From GCA-002779465 sp964596535 (GTDB lineage: Bacteria; Desulfobacterota; Desulfobacteria; Desulfobacterales; UBA2156), in NCBI GenBank assembly GCA_964596535.1, contig CAZQUR010000067.1, positions 1 through 16,037 of the forward strand: 16,037 nucleotides of DNA, given 5' to 3'. Position 1 is the stretch's first letter. Each line of letters begins with the position of its first letter. Of the stretch, positions 1 through 6,488 are shown in pieces. Under the pieces are notes generated by a model, which saw only the letters and a list, made by a program, of their open reading frames with translations, made no database searches and was not told the DNA's origin. Both the position numbers and the translations under genes were made by a program.

Positions 1-1
1 G

Positions 2-79
2 TGGCGTCCCCAACCGGATTTGAACCGGTGTTGCCGGCGTGAAAGGCCGGTGTCCTGGACCAGGCTAGACGATGGGGAC
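2..79 (-). tRNA. tRNA-Glu (anticodon UUC)
   Basis: Read on the minus strand it begins GTCCCCATCGTCTAG at 79. It has a full cloverleaf, and the 7-bp acceptor stem pairs GTCCCCA with TGGGGAC. The anticodon loop is CTTTCAC (anticodon TTC). The T-arm contains GGTTCAAATCC, the discriminator is G, and CCA is encoded at 4-2. It lies only 5 nt downstream of tRNA-Lys and is probably cotranscribed with it from the promoter at 173-201. Confidence 0.96.
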
Positions 80-84
80 GTCTC

Positions 85-160
85 TGGTGGGCCGTGTTGG
101 ATTCGAACCAACGACTCTCTGCTTAAAAGGCAGATACTCTACCGACTGAGTTAACGGCCC
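85..160 (-). tRNA. tRNA-Lys (anticodon UUU)
   Basis: On the minus strand the gene runs from GGGCCGTTAACTCAG at 160 to an encoded CCA at 87-85. The acceptor stem pairs GGGCCGT with ACGGCCC. The anticodon loop CTTTTAA gives anticodon TTT. The T-loop GGTTCGAATCC is canonical and the discriminator is A. The length of 76 nt is normal. It is the first gene of a two-tRNA unit (Lys then Glu). Confidence 0.97.
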
Positions 161-172
161 AAAAAGGCTCTA

Positions 173-201
173 AATCTAAAACGATATTCCATGGTTGTCA
201 A
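173..201 (-). promoter_or_regulatory. Sigma70-type promoter for tRNA-Lys/tRNA-Glu
   Basis: On the minus strand a perfect -35 TTGACA (201-196) is followed by a 17-bp spacer and a -10 TAGATT (178-173). The predicted start is near 166, about 6 nt before the mature tRNA-Lys 5' end. The promoter lies wholly in the 62-bp gap after the trkH stop codon. I see no intrinsic terminator between trkH and this promoter, so some read-through from trkH into the tRNAs is possible. Confidence 0.7.
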
Positions 202-222
202 CCCCATTGTTTCATCGTCGCG

Positions 223-1671
223 TTATTTACGCCAGAAGGCCGGCGCAAAAAAGATGATCAGGGTGTAAATCTCAAGCCTGCCGAGGAGCATGCACCAGCT
301 CAGCAGCCATTTCCCCATATAAGGGATTTGGGCGTAATTGTCAGCGGGTCCCACAAGTCCAAAACCGGGTCCGATATTGCCGATGGATGCAGCGACGGCG
401 GCGATGGCGGTAAAAAAATCGACGCCGGTGGCGGCGAGCAAAAGGCTGCTGATGACAAAAAGCCCGGTGTACAGCCCGAGAAACCCCATCACGCTCCGGA
501 TGACGTCTTCCGGGACGGCTTTGCCGCCGATCTTCACATGGGCCACGGCCCTGGGATGCACCAGGAAATAAAGCTCGCGGCCGCAGTATTTGAAAAAAAG
601 CATTACGCGCAGGCATTTCATGCCCCCGCCGGTGGAACCGGCGGATGCCCCCAGGAACATGGAAATCAAGAGGATCAGCTGGGAGAAGGCCGGCCATTGT
701 TCATAGTCTGCGGTGGCGTATCCCGTGGTAGTGAGGATGGAGACCGCCTGGAACGCTCCGTACCGCAGGGCGTCGCCGATCCCGTCATAAACGTTTCGGT
801 ATACGTTTAGGCTGATCAGTAACGTAAATGCCAGAACCGTTCCCAGGAAAAAGCGGCATTCGGAATCCTGCCAGAAGGCAAGCGTCCGCCCTCGGAGCAC
901 CTGATAGTGAAGGGAGAAATTGATCCCGGCCAGAATCATGAAACCGATGATGACGATATCAAAATATAAACTGTCGAAATGGGCGATGGAGGTGTTTTTC
1001 GTTGAAAAGCCGCCCGTGGGCATGGTGGTGAACGTATGACACAGGGCGTCGAAGAGGGGCATCCCCCCGAACATCAATAAGGCCACCTCGAACAGTGAGA
1101 TTACGGCATAAACCTTCCACAGGAGCATGGCGGTGTCCCGGATCCGGGGTTTGAGCTTGTCCGGAACAGGGGTCGGCACTTCCGCTTTGTAGAGCTGCAT
1201 CCCGCCCACCCTTAGAAAGGGGAGAATCGCCAGGGAAAGGACGATGATCCCCATACCGCCCAGCCATTGGATGAAACTCCGCCAGAAGAGCAGGCTTTTG
1301 GAGACGGTCTCGATATTCGTGAGTACTGAGGCCCCTGTGGTGGTGAATCCGGAAACGGATTCAAAGAATGCATCCGCAAAGGTGTCGAAGAGATTCCCGA
1401 AAAAAAAGGGGAGGGCGCCGAAAAGCCCCACGCAGGTCCAGCCGATGGCCACGATGGCCATGCCTTCCCGCTGGCTGATGAATTCCGTGCGGGATCCCCG
1501 GTTGACCCAGTGAAGCACCAGGCCGAAGCCCAGAGTCACCGCCATGGCCTTGACAAAAGGCACCAGGCTTGGGTCCCCGTAAATCAGGCTCACGATGATC
1601 GGGAGAACCATGGTCAGCCCGAAAAAAAACGTCAAGACGCCCACCACGTTGAAGATGTAGCGCCAGCGCAA
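223..1671 (-). CDS. trkH: TrkH-family potassium uptake protein (membrane channel subunit)
   Basis: Pore-forming subunit of a Trk K+ uptake system in the inner membrane, gated by the cytoplasmic TrkA ring. The 482-residue length suits the family. Four pore-loop repeats are visible: GFTTTGAS (about 108-115), TTMPTGGF (about 215-222), ILTTTGYA (about 312-319) and SIGNIGPGFG (about 429-438). Each carries the selectivity-filter glycine. Two family-typical stretches also occur: GASAGSTGGGMKCLRV (about 341-356) and GRLEIYT near the C-terminus. Many hydrophobic helices surround these loops. The start is TTG at 1671-1669, directly after the trkA TAA. A GGAG Shine-Dalgarno 9 nt upstream, inside the end of trkA, supports this start and suggests translational coupling. 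Family assignment is near certain; the transported ion (K+ rather than Na+) is taken from the family. Confidence 0.96.
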   Translation of the reverse strand: MRWRYIFNVVGVLTFFFGLTMVLPIIVSLIYGDPSLVPFVKAMAVTLGFGLVLHWVNRGSRTEFISQREGMAIVAIGWTCVGLFGALPFFFGNLFDTFADAFFESVSGFTTTGASVLTNIETVSKSLLFWRSFIQWLGGMGIIVLSLAILPFLRVGGMQLYKAEVPTPVPDKLKPRIRDTAMLLWKVYAVISLFEVALLMFGGMPLFDALCHTFTTMPTGGFSTKNTSIAHFDSLYFDIVIIGFMILAGINFSLHYQVLRGRTLAFWQDSECRFFLGTVLAFTLLISLNVYRNVYDGIGDALRYGAFQAVSILTTTGYATADYEQWPAFSQLILLISMFLGASAGSTGGGMKCLRVMLFFKYCGRELYFLVHPRAVAHVKIGGKAVPEDVIRSVMGFLGLYTGLFVISSLLLAATGVDFFTAIAAVAASIGNIGPGFGLVGPADNYAQIPYMGKWLLSWCMLLGRLEIYTLIIFFAPAFWRK

Positions 1672-3039
1672 TTAAAAGAACTCCAGCTTGACGGTCAGGA
1701 TCTTCTCGACTTTGGATACGGCCTTGAGATCCGCCAGGATGATGATCCGGTCTCCGGGCTCGATGACGCTTTCACCGGAGGGGATGATGAAGGATCCTTC
1801 CCCCCGGCTGATGCCGATGACGATGGCGCCCCTGGGAAAGGCGATCTTCGACAAGGGTTTCCCGACGATGTCGGAGGTTTCCAGGGCGACGGCTTCCATG
1901 ATCTCGGCTTGCTCTCCCTTGATGGACTTGGCGCTCAACACCTTTCCGCGCCGAATGTGCCGGAGAATGGAATTGACGGCGGAAAACCGGGGGCTCACCA
2001 CCTGGTCGATTCCGATGGTGGACATGAGGGGAAGGTAGCTGAACTTGCTGATTTTGGTGATGGTCTTGCGCACGCCGAGCTGCTTTACCAGAAGGGAGGA
2101 AAGGATATTGGTCTCCTCGTCGTTGGTCAGGGTGATGACCGCGTCCAGGTCCTTGATGTTTTCTTCCAACAGCAGTTCCTGGTCCGATCCATCCCCGTTG
2201 AGCACGATGGTCTTGCTGAGGCTCTCGGCCAGGAGGATGCAGCGGTCCGGGTCTTTTTCGATGATTTTCGTATAGATGGACTGATTTTCAAGCACCCTTG
2301 CCAAGCGCAGGCCGATGCGGCCGCCCCCAACGATGAGGGCGCTCCGGATGGGGGGTTCCCGTTTATCGAAAACATCCAGGGCCTCTGAAAGCTTGGCGTC
2401 TTCACAGATGAAATACACAACGTCATTGGGTTCCAGGGTGTCCTTCCCCGTGGGAATGATCAGGGTGCCGTTTCGGATGACGGCCGCAATCAAAAGGGTC
2501 CCTTTTCCGGCCACGGAGGGAAGGGAGGCCAGTCGCGCCCCGGCCATCCTTGCCCTTTTATCCAAAAGAATGCCGACGAATTTCACCCGGCCGTCCACCA
2601 GTTCGCTCACCTCCACGGCGCCCGGGACCGCCATGAGCATGTCGATGCTCTTGACGACTTCGATCTCGGGATTGATCACTGTATCGATATGAGGGACGCT
2701 TTCACGCAGGGCCGCGTGGAAATGGTCGAAGTCCACGTCCCGGATGCGGGCGAGTTTTTTGGTGGCCGGGGAAATGAGGTCGGCTGCCAGGCACGCCACC
2801 AGGTTGACGTCGTCGCTGTCGGTGACCGCCAAAAGGGTCTCTGTTTCCCGAATCCCGGCTTCTTCCAGGACCACGGGGCTGTTCCCGCCGCCCAGCATCA
2901 CGTGGACGTCCAGGGTTTCGGAAACGTGCCGGAGGGCTTCGGGATCCCTATCGATGACCACCACATTTTTATTTTCGCGCGCCAGGCGGCTGGCCACGTT
3001 GAACCCCACCTCGCCGGCGCCGATGATCATGATCTTCAA
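1672..3039 (-). CDS. trkA: Trk system potassium uptake regulatory protein TrkA
   Basis: Cytoplasmic, peripheral NAD(H)/nucleotide-binding regulator of TrkH. The 455 residues show the full double arrangement RCK_N-RCK_C-RCK_N-RCK_C. The first Rossmann fold begins at residue 3 with GAGEVG (7-12) and ends its second strand with the acidic VVVIDRDPE (about 27-34). The second begins with ALIVGGGRIG (about 234-243) and has IIEKDPDR (about 259-266). C-terminal RCK_C-like segments follow each, e.g. around GTLIIPTGKDTLEPND and GSFIIPSGESVIEPGD. The start is TTG at 3039-3037, giving MKIMIIGAGEVG as in typical TrkA proteins. An AAAGGCG ribosome site lies about 9 nt upstream. An in-frame ATG three codons later would cut into the first beta strand and is less likely. 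It directly precedes trkH with zero spacing. Confidence 0.95.
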   Translation of the reverse strand: MKIMIIGAGEVGFNVASRLARENKNVVVIDRDPEALRHVSETLDVHVMLGGGNSPVVLEEAGIRETETLLAVTDSDDVNLVACLAADLISPATKKLARIRDVDFDHFHAALRESVPHIDTVINPEIEVVKSIDMLMAVPGAVEVSELVDGRVKFVGILLDKRARMAGARLASLPSVAGKGTLLIAAVIRNGTLIIPTGKDTLEPNDVVYFICEDAKLSEALDVFDKREPPIRSALIVGGGRIGLRLARVLENQSIYTKIIEKDPDRCILLAESLSKTIVLNGDGSDQELLLEENIKDLDAVITLTNDEETNILSSLLVKQLGVRKTITKISKFSYLPLMSTIGIDQVVSPRFSAVNSILRHIRRGKVLSAKSIKGEQAEIMEAVALETSDIVGKPLSKIAFPRGAIVIGISRGEGSFIIPSGESVIEPGDRIIILADLKAVSKVEKILTVKLEFF

Positions 3040-3124
3040 AGCGGTTTCGCCTTTGCGGATCGTCGTCTATAAGCAAAATATCTTTGCCATATTGCATCAC
3101 TTTGACGGGTGACGTCAACAGGCT
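3040..3124. other. Gap between bioN and trkA with a short perfect palindrome
   Basis: This 85-bp gap separates the biotin operon from trkA on the same strand. It contains the perfect inverted repeat TTGACG-GGTGA-CGTCAA at 3102-3118, 7 nt beyond the bioN stop codon. There is no following T-run, so it is not a standard intrinsic terminator. It could be an operator or part of a trkA promoter (minus-strand TTGACG could act as a -35), but no convincing -10 lies at the right distance. Whether trkAH is cotranscribed with the biotin genes is therefore open. Confidence 0.4.
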
Positions 3125-3880
3125 TTAGGGAATCAGGCCCAGAAGGCACACAAAAAGGACGGCGGCCAGCCCGGCCTGCGCCTTTCGATCAAAAGGAAGC
3201 GGATCGAGTCTCTGGTATGATGCGTAGCATCGGGCGTCCATGGCTTCGGACAAGACGTGGGCGTCCGCGAAAAGGCCCAGGAGCACGGGAACGGCCAGGT
3301 TTTTGAATCGGTAGGCCGGATTTTTACGATTCTCGACGGTCCGGGCCCGCTGGGCCTGGGCGGTTTCACCGATCCGGTCCAGGATCATGGGGACAAACCG
3401 CACCATGAGTCCCAGCATGTCGGCGACCCGTTTTTCAGGAATGAGCGGGAAGGGCCCCAGCAGTCGCTGGACGGCGTCCCGGGTCTGGGAGGTCCGGGTG
3501 ACGGCGATGTAAATCAGGGAAAAGAAAACCACCAGGATCATGCGCCAACAAAGGAGTGCGCCCTGGGCAACGCCCTCATGGGAGAAGCGCAGAAACGAAA
3601 TCGAAAACAGGGGAACCCCCGGGGTGAACAGCGCCCGGGCCACCCAGATGAACCCCAGGAAAAAAAACAAGTACCGCAGCGCGGGAAAAAGGCCTTGAAA
3701 ATTCAGCCGGGCAAGACCCATGAGACCCAGAAGGAAAAGACTGAACACCAGGAGGCCTTCCGGCCGGGCGTGGATCGTGGTGAGTCCCAGGGCGATGAGG
3801 GAGAGGAGTTTACACCGGGCGTCCAGCCGGTGCAAAAGGGTTTTCCCGGGTTGAAAGCCGAACGCGGTTATGCCAGCCAT
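3125..3880 (-). CDS. bioN: ECF transporter transmembrane component (EcfT/BioN)
   Basis: T-component of an energy-coupling-factor importer, the membrane scaffold that couples two ABC ATPases to the substrate-binding S-component. It has 251 residues with several hydrophobic segments (about 24-35, 42-60, 64-85, 108-128, 196-210, 236-250). Both coupling-helix signatures are present: AQAQRAR (about 174-180) and SEAMDARCY (about 211-219), each with the alanine and arginine typical of CbiQ/BioN/EcfT proteins. The ATG at 3880 overlaps the ATPase gene by 13 bp, so the two are probably cotranslated. Neighbouring bioY and birA make biotin the expected substrate, though a T-component alone is not substrate-specific and could be shared with other S-components. 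Confidence 0.92.
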   Translation of the reverse strand: MAGITAFGFQPGKTLLHRLDARCKLLSLIALGLTTIHARPEGLLVFSLFLLGLMGLARLNFQGLFPALRYLFFFLGFIWVARALFTPGVPLFSISFLRFSHEGVAQGALLCWRMILVVFFSLIYIAVTRTSQTRDAVQRLLGPFPLIPEKRVADMLGLMVRFVPMILDRIGETAQAQRARTVENRKNPAYRFKNLAVPVLLGLFADAHVLSEAMDARCYASYQRLDPLPFDRKAQAGLAAVLFVCLLGLIP

Positions 3881-4644
3881 GATTCGAAAGGCTTTCCCCA
3901 GCGCAGGGCACAGGGAATGCGGATTCCGAATTGTTCCAGGCCGGGGGCGACGATTTCCGGTGGGCCGTCGGCCGCCACCGTCCCCTTTTGGAGGACCACC
4001 AGTCGCTGGGCATGGGCGATGATTTTTTCCACGTCATGGGTGGTGACCACCACGGTGCATCCGGATTGATGCAGGTTGAGAATCCGGCGCAATACTTCCC
4101 GTATTCCGGAATAATCGAGACTCGAAAAGGGTTCGTCCAGGGCCAAGACTTTCGGTTTCATGGCCAAAACGCCGGCGATGGCCAGGCGTCGTTTTTCCCC
4201 TCCGGAAAGCAGGTGGGGCGATCGGTCGGCAAAAGCGGTTAAGGAGACGACGTCCAGGGCCGCGGTTACGCGCGTTTTTACGGTATCCGGATCCAGCTTC
4301 AGATTTTTCGGACCGAAAGCGGCATCGTCGTAAACCGTTTCTCCCACAATCTGGTGGTCCGGATTCTGAAACACCAGGCCCACGGTCTGTCGTGTTCTCA
4401 GGGGGTTTTTGGCCGCATCCTCGCCGTCCACCAGGACCGTCCCCTCGGAGGGCCGGAGCAGGGCGTTCAAATGTTTCAACAGGGTGGTTTTCCCGGAGCC
4501 GTTTTCTCCGGCCACGACCGTCAGGCTGCCTTCCGGAATCGTGAGGCTCACGTTTTGAAGCCCTGGCGTGCCGTCCGGGAACCGATGGGAAAGTCCCTTG
4601 ATTTCAATGATGGGGCGGCGGGAGAGGGTGATGTCGGGGTTCAT
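3868..4644 (-). CDS. bioM: ECF transporter ATP-binding protein (EcfA/BioM)
   Basis: ABC ATPase that powers biotin uptake at the inner face of the membrane. It has 258 residues with every ABC motif in order: Walker A GENGSGKTT (46-54), Q-loop VFQNPD (91-96), signature LSGGE (146-150), Walker B VLALDEP (166-172) and H-loop H203 in TTHD. The QNPDHQIVGETVYDDAAFGP segment is typical of EcfA/CbiO proteins. The start is ATG at 4644, overlapping the bioY stop codon by ATGA. The same frame stays open for another 175 codons upstream, but that part is only the shadow of bioY. A single ATPase gene is present, so a homodimer is likely, in contrast to the two-ATPase EcfA/EcfA' arrangement. Confidence 0.94.
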   Translation of the reverse strand: MNPDITLSRRPIIEIKGLSHRFPDGTPGLQNVSLTIPEGSLTVVAGENGSGKTTLLKHLNALLRPSEGTVLVDGEDAAKNPLRTRQTVGLVFQNPDHQIVGETVYDDAAFGPKNLKLDPDTVKTRVTAALDVVSLTAFADRSPHLLSGGEKRRLAIAGVLAMKPKVLALDEPFSSLDYSGIREVLRRILNLHQSGCTVVVTTHDVEKIIAHAQRLVVLQKGTVAADGPPEIVAPGLEQFGIRIPCALRWGKPFESWLA

Positions 4645-5222
4645 GACCCTGCCGATGCGGGATGCCGGGGCAGGGGAGTAAACGCCGGACCCACGATGGG
4701 GCGCAGAAACCTCGCCGCCGCCGCCGCCGCCGCGATCTTGACGGCGTCGCCCACGATAAACGGGAAAAACCCCAAAAACAGCGCTTTTTTCAATCCCATG
4801 GCCGTGATGAAGGCCAGCCAGGACACGCCGCAGACGTACACGATGCCGGATCCGACCACCCCGGCCAGGACGTCGGCGGCGGGGTGATGCCCGAGTTTTT
4901 CGGAAATCAGCCCCACGAAGAAGACGGCCGGAAGGTATCCCGCCAGGTATCCGCCGGTGGGTCCCATGAGCCGTCCGATCCCGCCGGCGGCACCGGCAAA
5001 GACCGGAAGCCCCAGTGCGCCGGCCGCCAGATAAACGCCCACACTGGCGAGTCCCCAGCGACGCCCCAGGAGCAACCCCGCCAGCAGCACGAAGAAATTC
5101 TGCAGCACGATGGGGACGGGCCCCACGGGGATGGCGATAAAGGCCCCGGCCGCGGTCAGGGCGGCGCAAAGAGAGGCAAAGACCATCTTTTTAAGCGTAT
5201 CGCCCGTCTGTTCCTCAGGCAT
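4641..5222 (-). CDS. bioY: Biotin transporter BioY (ECF S-component)
   Basis: Membrane S-component that binds biotin. It has 193 residues from the chosen start, the usual BioY length, and about six hydrophobic helices. The family-typical loop GLPVFAGAAGGIGRLMGPTG (about 71-90) is followed by GYLAGYLPA. The conserved C-terminal GDAVKI precedes a run of seven alanines (164-170), encoded by seven identical GCG codons. I chose ATG at 5222 (MPEEQTGD) because GGAG sits 9 nt upstream. ATG at 5237 is possible but has a weaker ribosome site, and the longest open frame (to 5339) runs deep into birA. The gene overlaps birA by 8 bp and the ATPase gene by 4 bp. Confidence 0.93.
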   Translation of the reverse strand: MPEEQTGDTLKKMVFASLCAALTAAGAFIAIPVGPVPIVLQNFFVLLAGLLLGRRWGLASVGVYLAAGALGLPVFAGAAGGIGRLMGPTGGYLAGYLPAVFFVGLISEKLGHHPAADVLAGVVGSGIVYVCGVSWLAFITAMGLKKALFLGFFPFIVGDAVKIAAAAAAARFLRPIVGPAFTPLPRHPASAGS

Positions 5223-6135
5223 GAAAACAGTCTCCATATGCGATCCGCCGGATTTCGCCGTTTTTTTGCCGGAGCCGCAGGGCGCCGTCGTCGTCCAGGT
5301 CTTCGGCGATCCCTTCAATGGTTTCCCGAACCGTGACAATGCGCACCGGCCGGGAAAGGGTCTCGGACCGGGCCTTCCATTGCTTCAGGATGGCGGGAAA
5401 ATTTCCTTCGTCCAGACACCCTTCAAAGGCATCCAGGAACCGGGCGAGGAAGTCTCGCCGTAAAACCGGTTTTCCGACAAGGGCCTTCACGGACGCCGCC
5501 GGAACGTCCAGGCGGGACACGTCGTTGTTCATGTTGATACCGATGCCGATGTTGGCATACCGGACACGGTCGACATCCGCCTCCATTTCGGAGAGCATGC
5601 CGGCGATCTTTTTTCCTTCCACCAGGACGTCGTTGGGCCATTTCAGGCGGGCGTCGATCCCGTACATTTCGGCAAAAAGGGCGGCGGTGATCCAGGAGGC
5701 CGCAAAAAGGATCAGGTGCCCCGTGTCCGGGGTGAGGCGGGGCCGGGTGACCACGGTGAAATAAAGGCCGCCTTTTCCAGAGTCCCAGGTACGGTCCAGA
5801 CGCCCCCGTCCAAGGGTCTGGATATCGGTGACGACCACGGTGAACGGCCGGCATCCTTCCCGCGCCAATCGGCGCGCGGTCTCCATGGTGGAGTCGATTT
5901 CCGGAAAATAATGGATCCGGTCTTCCCGTCCCGGAAAGGCCCAGGGGAACAACGCGTCGGGTTCCCGGTCCAAGCGGTACCCCGTCCCCGTGGCGGTGAT
6001 GGCGTATCCCAGTTCCCGGAGCCGGTCGATCTGTTTGAACACCGCCACCCGGGACACCCCCAAAAGGGCGCCCATGCGTTCTCCGGAGACCGGCCTGTCC
6101 GCATTTTTCAATATGGAAAGGATGTGCGCTTTCAT
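5215..6135 (-). CDS. birA: Bifunctional biotin--[acetyl-CoA-carboxylase] ligase / biotin operon repressor BirA
   Basis: Makes biotinyl-AMP, transfers biotin to carboxylase carrier domains and, when loaded, represses transcription. The 306 residues include the N-terminal winged helix (about 1-55, with GALLGVSRVAVFKQIDRLRE), which single-function ligases lack. The catalytic core has EIDSTMETA (about 79-87), the biotin/adenylate loop GRGRLDRTW (109-117) and KWPNDV (165-170). A GIGIN segment lies at about 197-201, and a C-terminal SH3-like domain follows (about 262-306). The loop has Leu-Asp where E. coli has Arg-Gly. The ATG at 6135 sits only ~12 nt after the predicted transcription start, with just a weak AAAG ribosome site. 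It is the first gene of birA-bioY-bioM-bioN, and its promoter carries a BirA-type operator. Confidence 0.95.
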   Translation of the reverse strand: MKAHILSILKNADRPVSGERMGALLGVSRVAVFKQIDRLRELGYAITATGTGYRLDREPDALFPWAFPGREDRIHYFPEIDSTMETARRLAREGCRPFTVVVTDIQTLGRGRLDRTWDSGKGGLYFTVVTRPRLTPDTGHLILFAASWITAALFAEMYGIDARLKWPNDVLVEGKKIAGMLSEMEADVDRVRYANIGIGINMNNDVSRLDVPAASVKALVGKPVLRRDFLARFLDAFEGCLDEGNFPAILKQWKARSETLSRPVRIVTVRETIEGIAEDLDDDGALRLRQKNGEIRRIAYGDCFHA

Positions 6136-6141
6136 CTTTAT

Positions 6142-6169
6142 GTTAACCAGTCGATCTATACTGGTTAAC
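6142..6169. promoter_or_regulatory. BirA operator (BirA box)
   Basis: A perfect 9-bp inverted repeat, GTTAACCAG - 10 bp - CTGGTTAAC. It matches the known BirA signal (TTGTTAACC, 14-15 bp, GGTTAACAA), with 14 bp between AACC and GGTT. It covers the -10 box and most of the spacer of the birA promoter, so bound BirA-biotinyl-AMP should block RNA polymerase. This is a sequence match plus family knowledge, not a demonstrated site. Confidence 0.9.
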
Positions 6170-6183
6170 TAAAACCGTGTCAA
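6155..6183 (-). promoter_or_regulatory. Promoter of the birA-bioY-bioM-bioN operon
   Basis: On the minus strand a perfect -35 TTGACA (6183-6178) is followed by a 17-bp spacer and a -10 TATAGA (6160-6155). The predicted start is near 6148, leaving a leader of only ~12 nt before the birA ATG. The BirA operator lies inside this promoter. Confidence 0.85.
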
Positions 6184-6202
6184 GAGTCGATGCAAGACTT
6201 TC

Positions 6203-6231
6203 TTCCAATTTAAACGTTCATGTGCTATAAA
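6203..6231 (+). promoter_or_regulatory. Candidate extended -10 promoter for the prkA cluster
   Basis: TGC-TATAAA (6223-6231) is an extended -10 motif. The hexamer 17 bp upstream (TTCCAA, 6203-6208) is a poor -35, which extended -10 promoters tolerate. Transcription would begin near 6238, inside the small palindrome at 6232-6249. This gives prkA a leader of about 250 nt containing the REP-like palindrome. TTGACA near 6287 has no matching -10. I find no convincing sigma54 site. The call is tentative. Confidence 0.35.
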
Positions 6232-6249
6232 AAAATATTTCCATATTTT
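6232..6249. repeat. Small AT-rich palindrome near the predicted prkA transcription start
   Basis: Perfect 7-bp inverted repeat AAAATAT-TTCC-ATATTTT. It lies just after the candidate -10 box, where an operator would be expected, but AT-rich DNA makes short palindromes by chance. Confidence 0.35.
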
Positions 6250-6314
6250 CCTTCGATTCGCCGGCCCATTTTTTCAACCCTCAACCTTGACAAGATCGTA
6301 AAAGTCAAAATTGG

Positions 6315-6467
6315 GATGGCAAAGTAAAAAGCGCCGGATGCAAGGCGCGCAAATTCTTCAGGATGAGGCGTACTTACAGGTACGCCGCAATGACCTGTCT
6401 GCGTGCAACGCACAGGCAGGCGAAGAATGCCGCGCAACGCCGCAGGTGATCTTTTTACGAAGCCATC
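6315..6467. repeat. REP/MITE-like imperfect palindrome upstream of prkA
   Basis: Two ~45-bp arms are inverted copies of each other. The left arm (6315-6359) begins GATGGC...GTAAAAAG and ends ATTCTTC. The right arm (6422-6467), read in reverse complement, begins GATGGCTTCGTAAAAAG and also ends ATTCTTC, with an imperfect GC-rich middle. Between them lie a perfect hairpin GGCGTAC-TTACAG-GTACGCC (6367-6386) and a second stem TGCGT-GCA-ACGCA (6400-6412) flanked by CCTG/CAGG. It encodes no protein. Similar palindromes with a TTCGTAAAAAG end are, to my recollection, dispersed in deltaproteobacterial genomes. It ends 21 bp before the prkA start. Confidence 0.7.
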
Positions 6468-6488
6468 ACAACCTTCATCGGGGGCGCT

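Noticed and set aside
1510..2388. 292-codon open frame on the plus strand opposite trkH/trkA
   Set aside because: Antisense to two well-supported genes, with low-complexity Asp/Gly/His-rich composition and no recognisable motif.
3257..4069. 270-codon plus-strand open frame over bioN/bioM
   Set aside because: Gln/Gly/Glu/Lys-rich shadow opposite two genes with intact family motifs.
4645..5169. Long open frame fused upstream of the ECF ATPase, apparently adding 175 residues
   Set aside because: It is arginine/glycine-rich shadow translation of bioY in another frame. The ATPase begins cleanly at ATG 4644 with an ATGA overlap to bioY.
6286..6330. TTGACA at about 6287 as a prkA promoter, and TGGCAAAG at 6317 as a sigma54 site
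   Set aside because: No -10 at 16-18 bp from TTGACA. The sigma54 candidate lacks the -12 GC element and lies in the repeat element arm.
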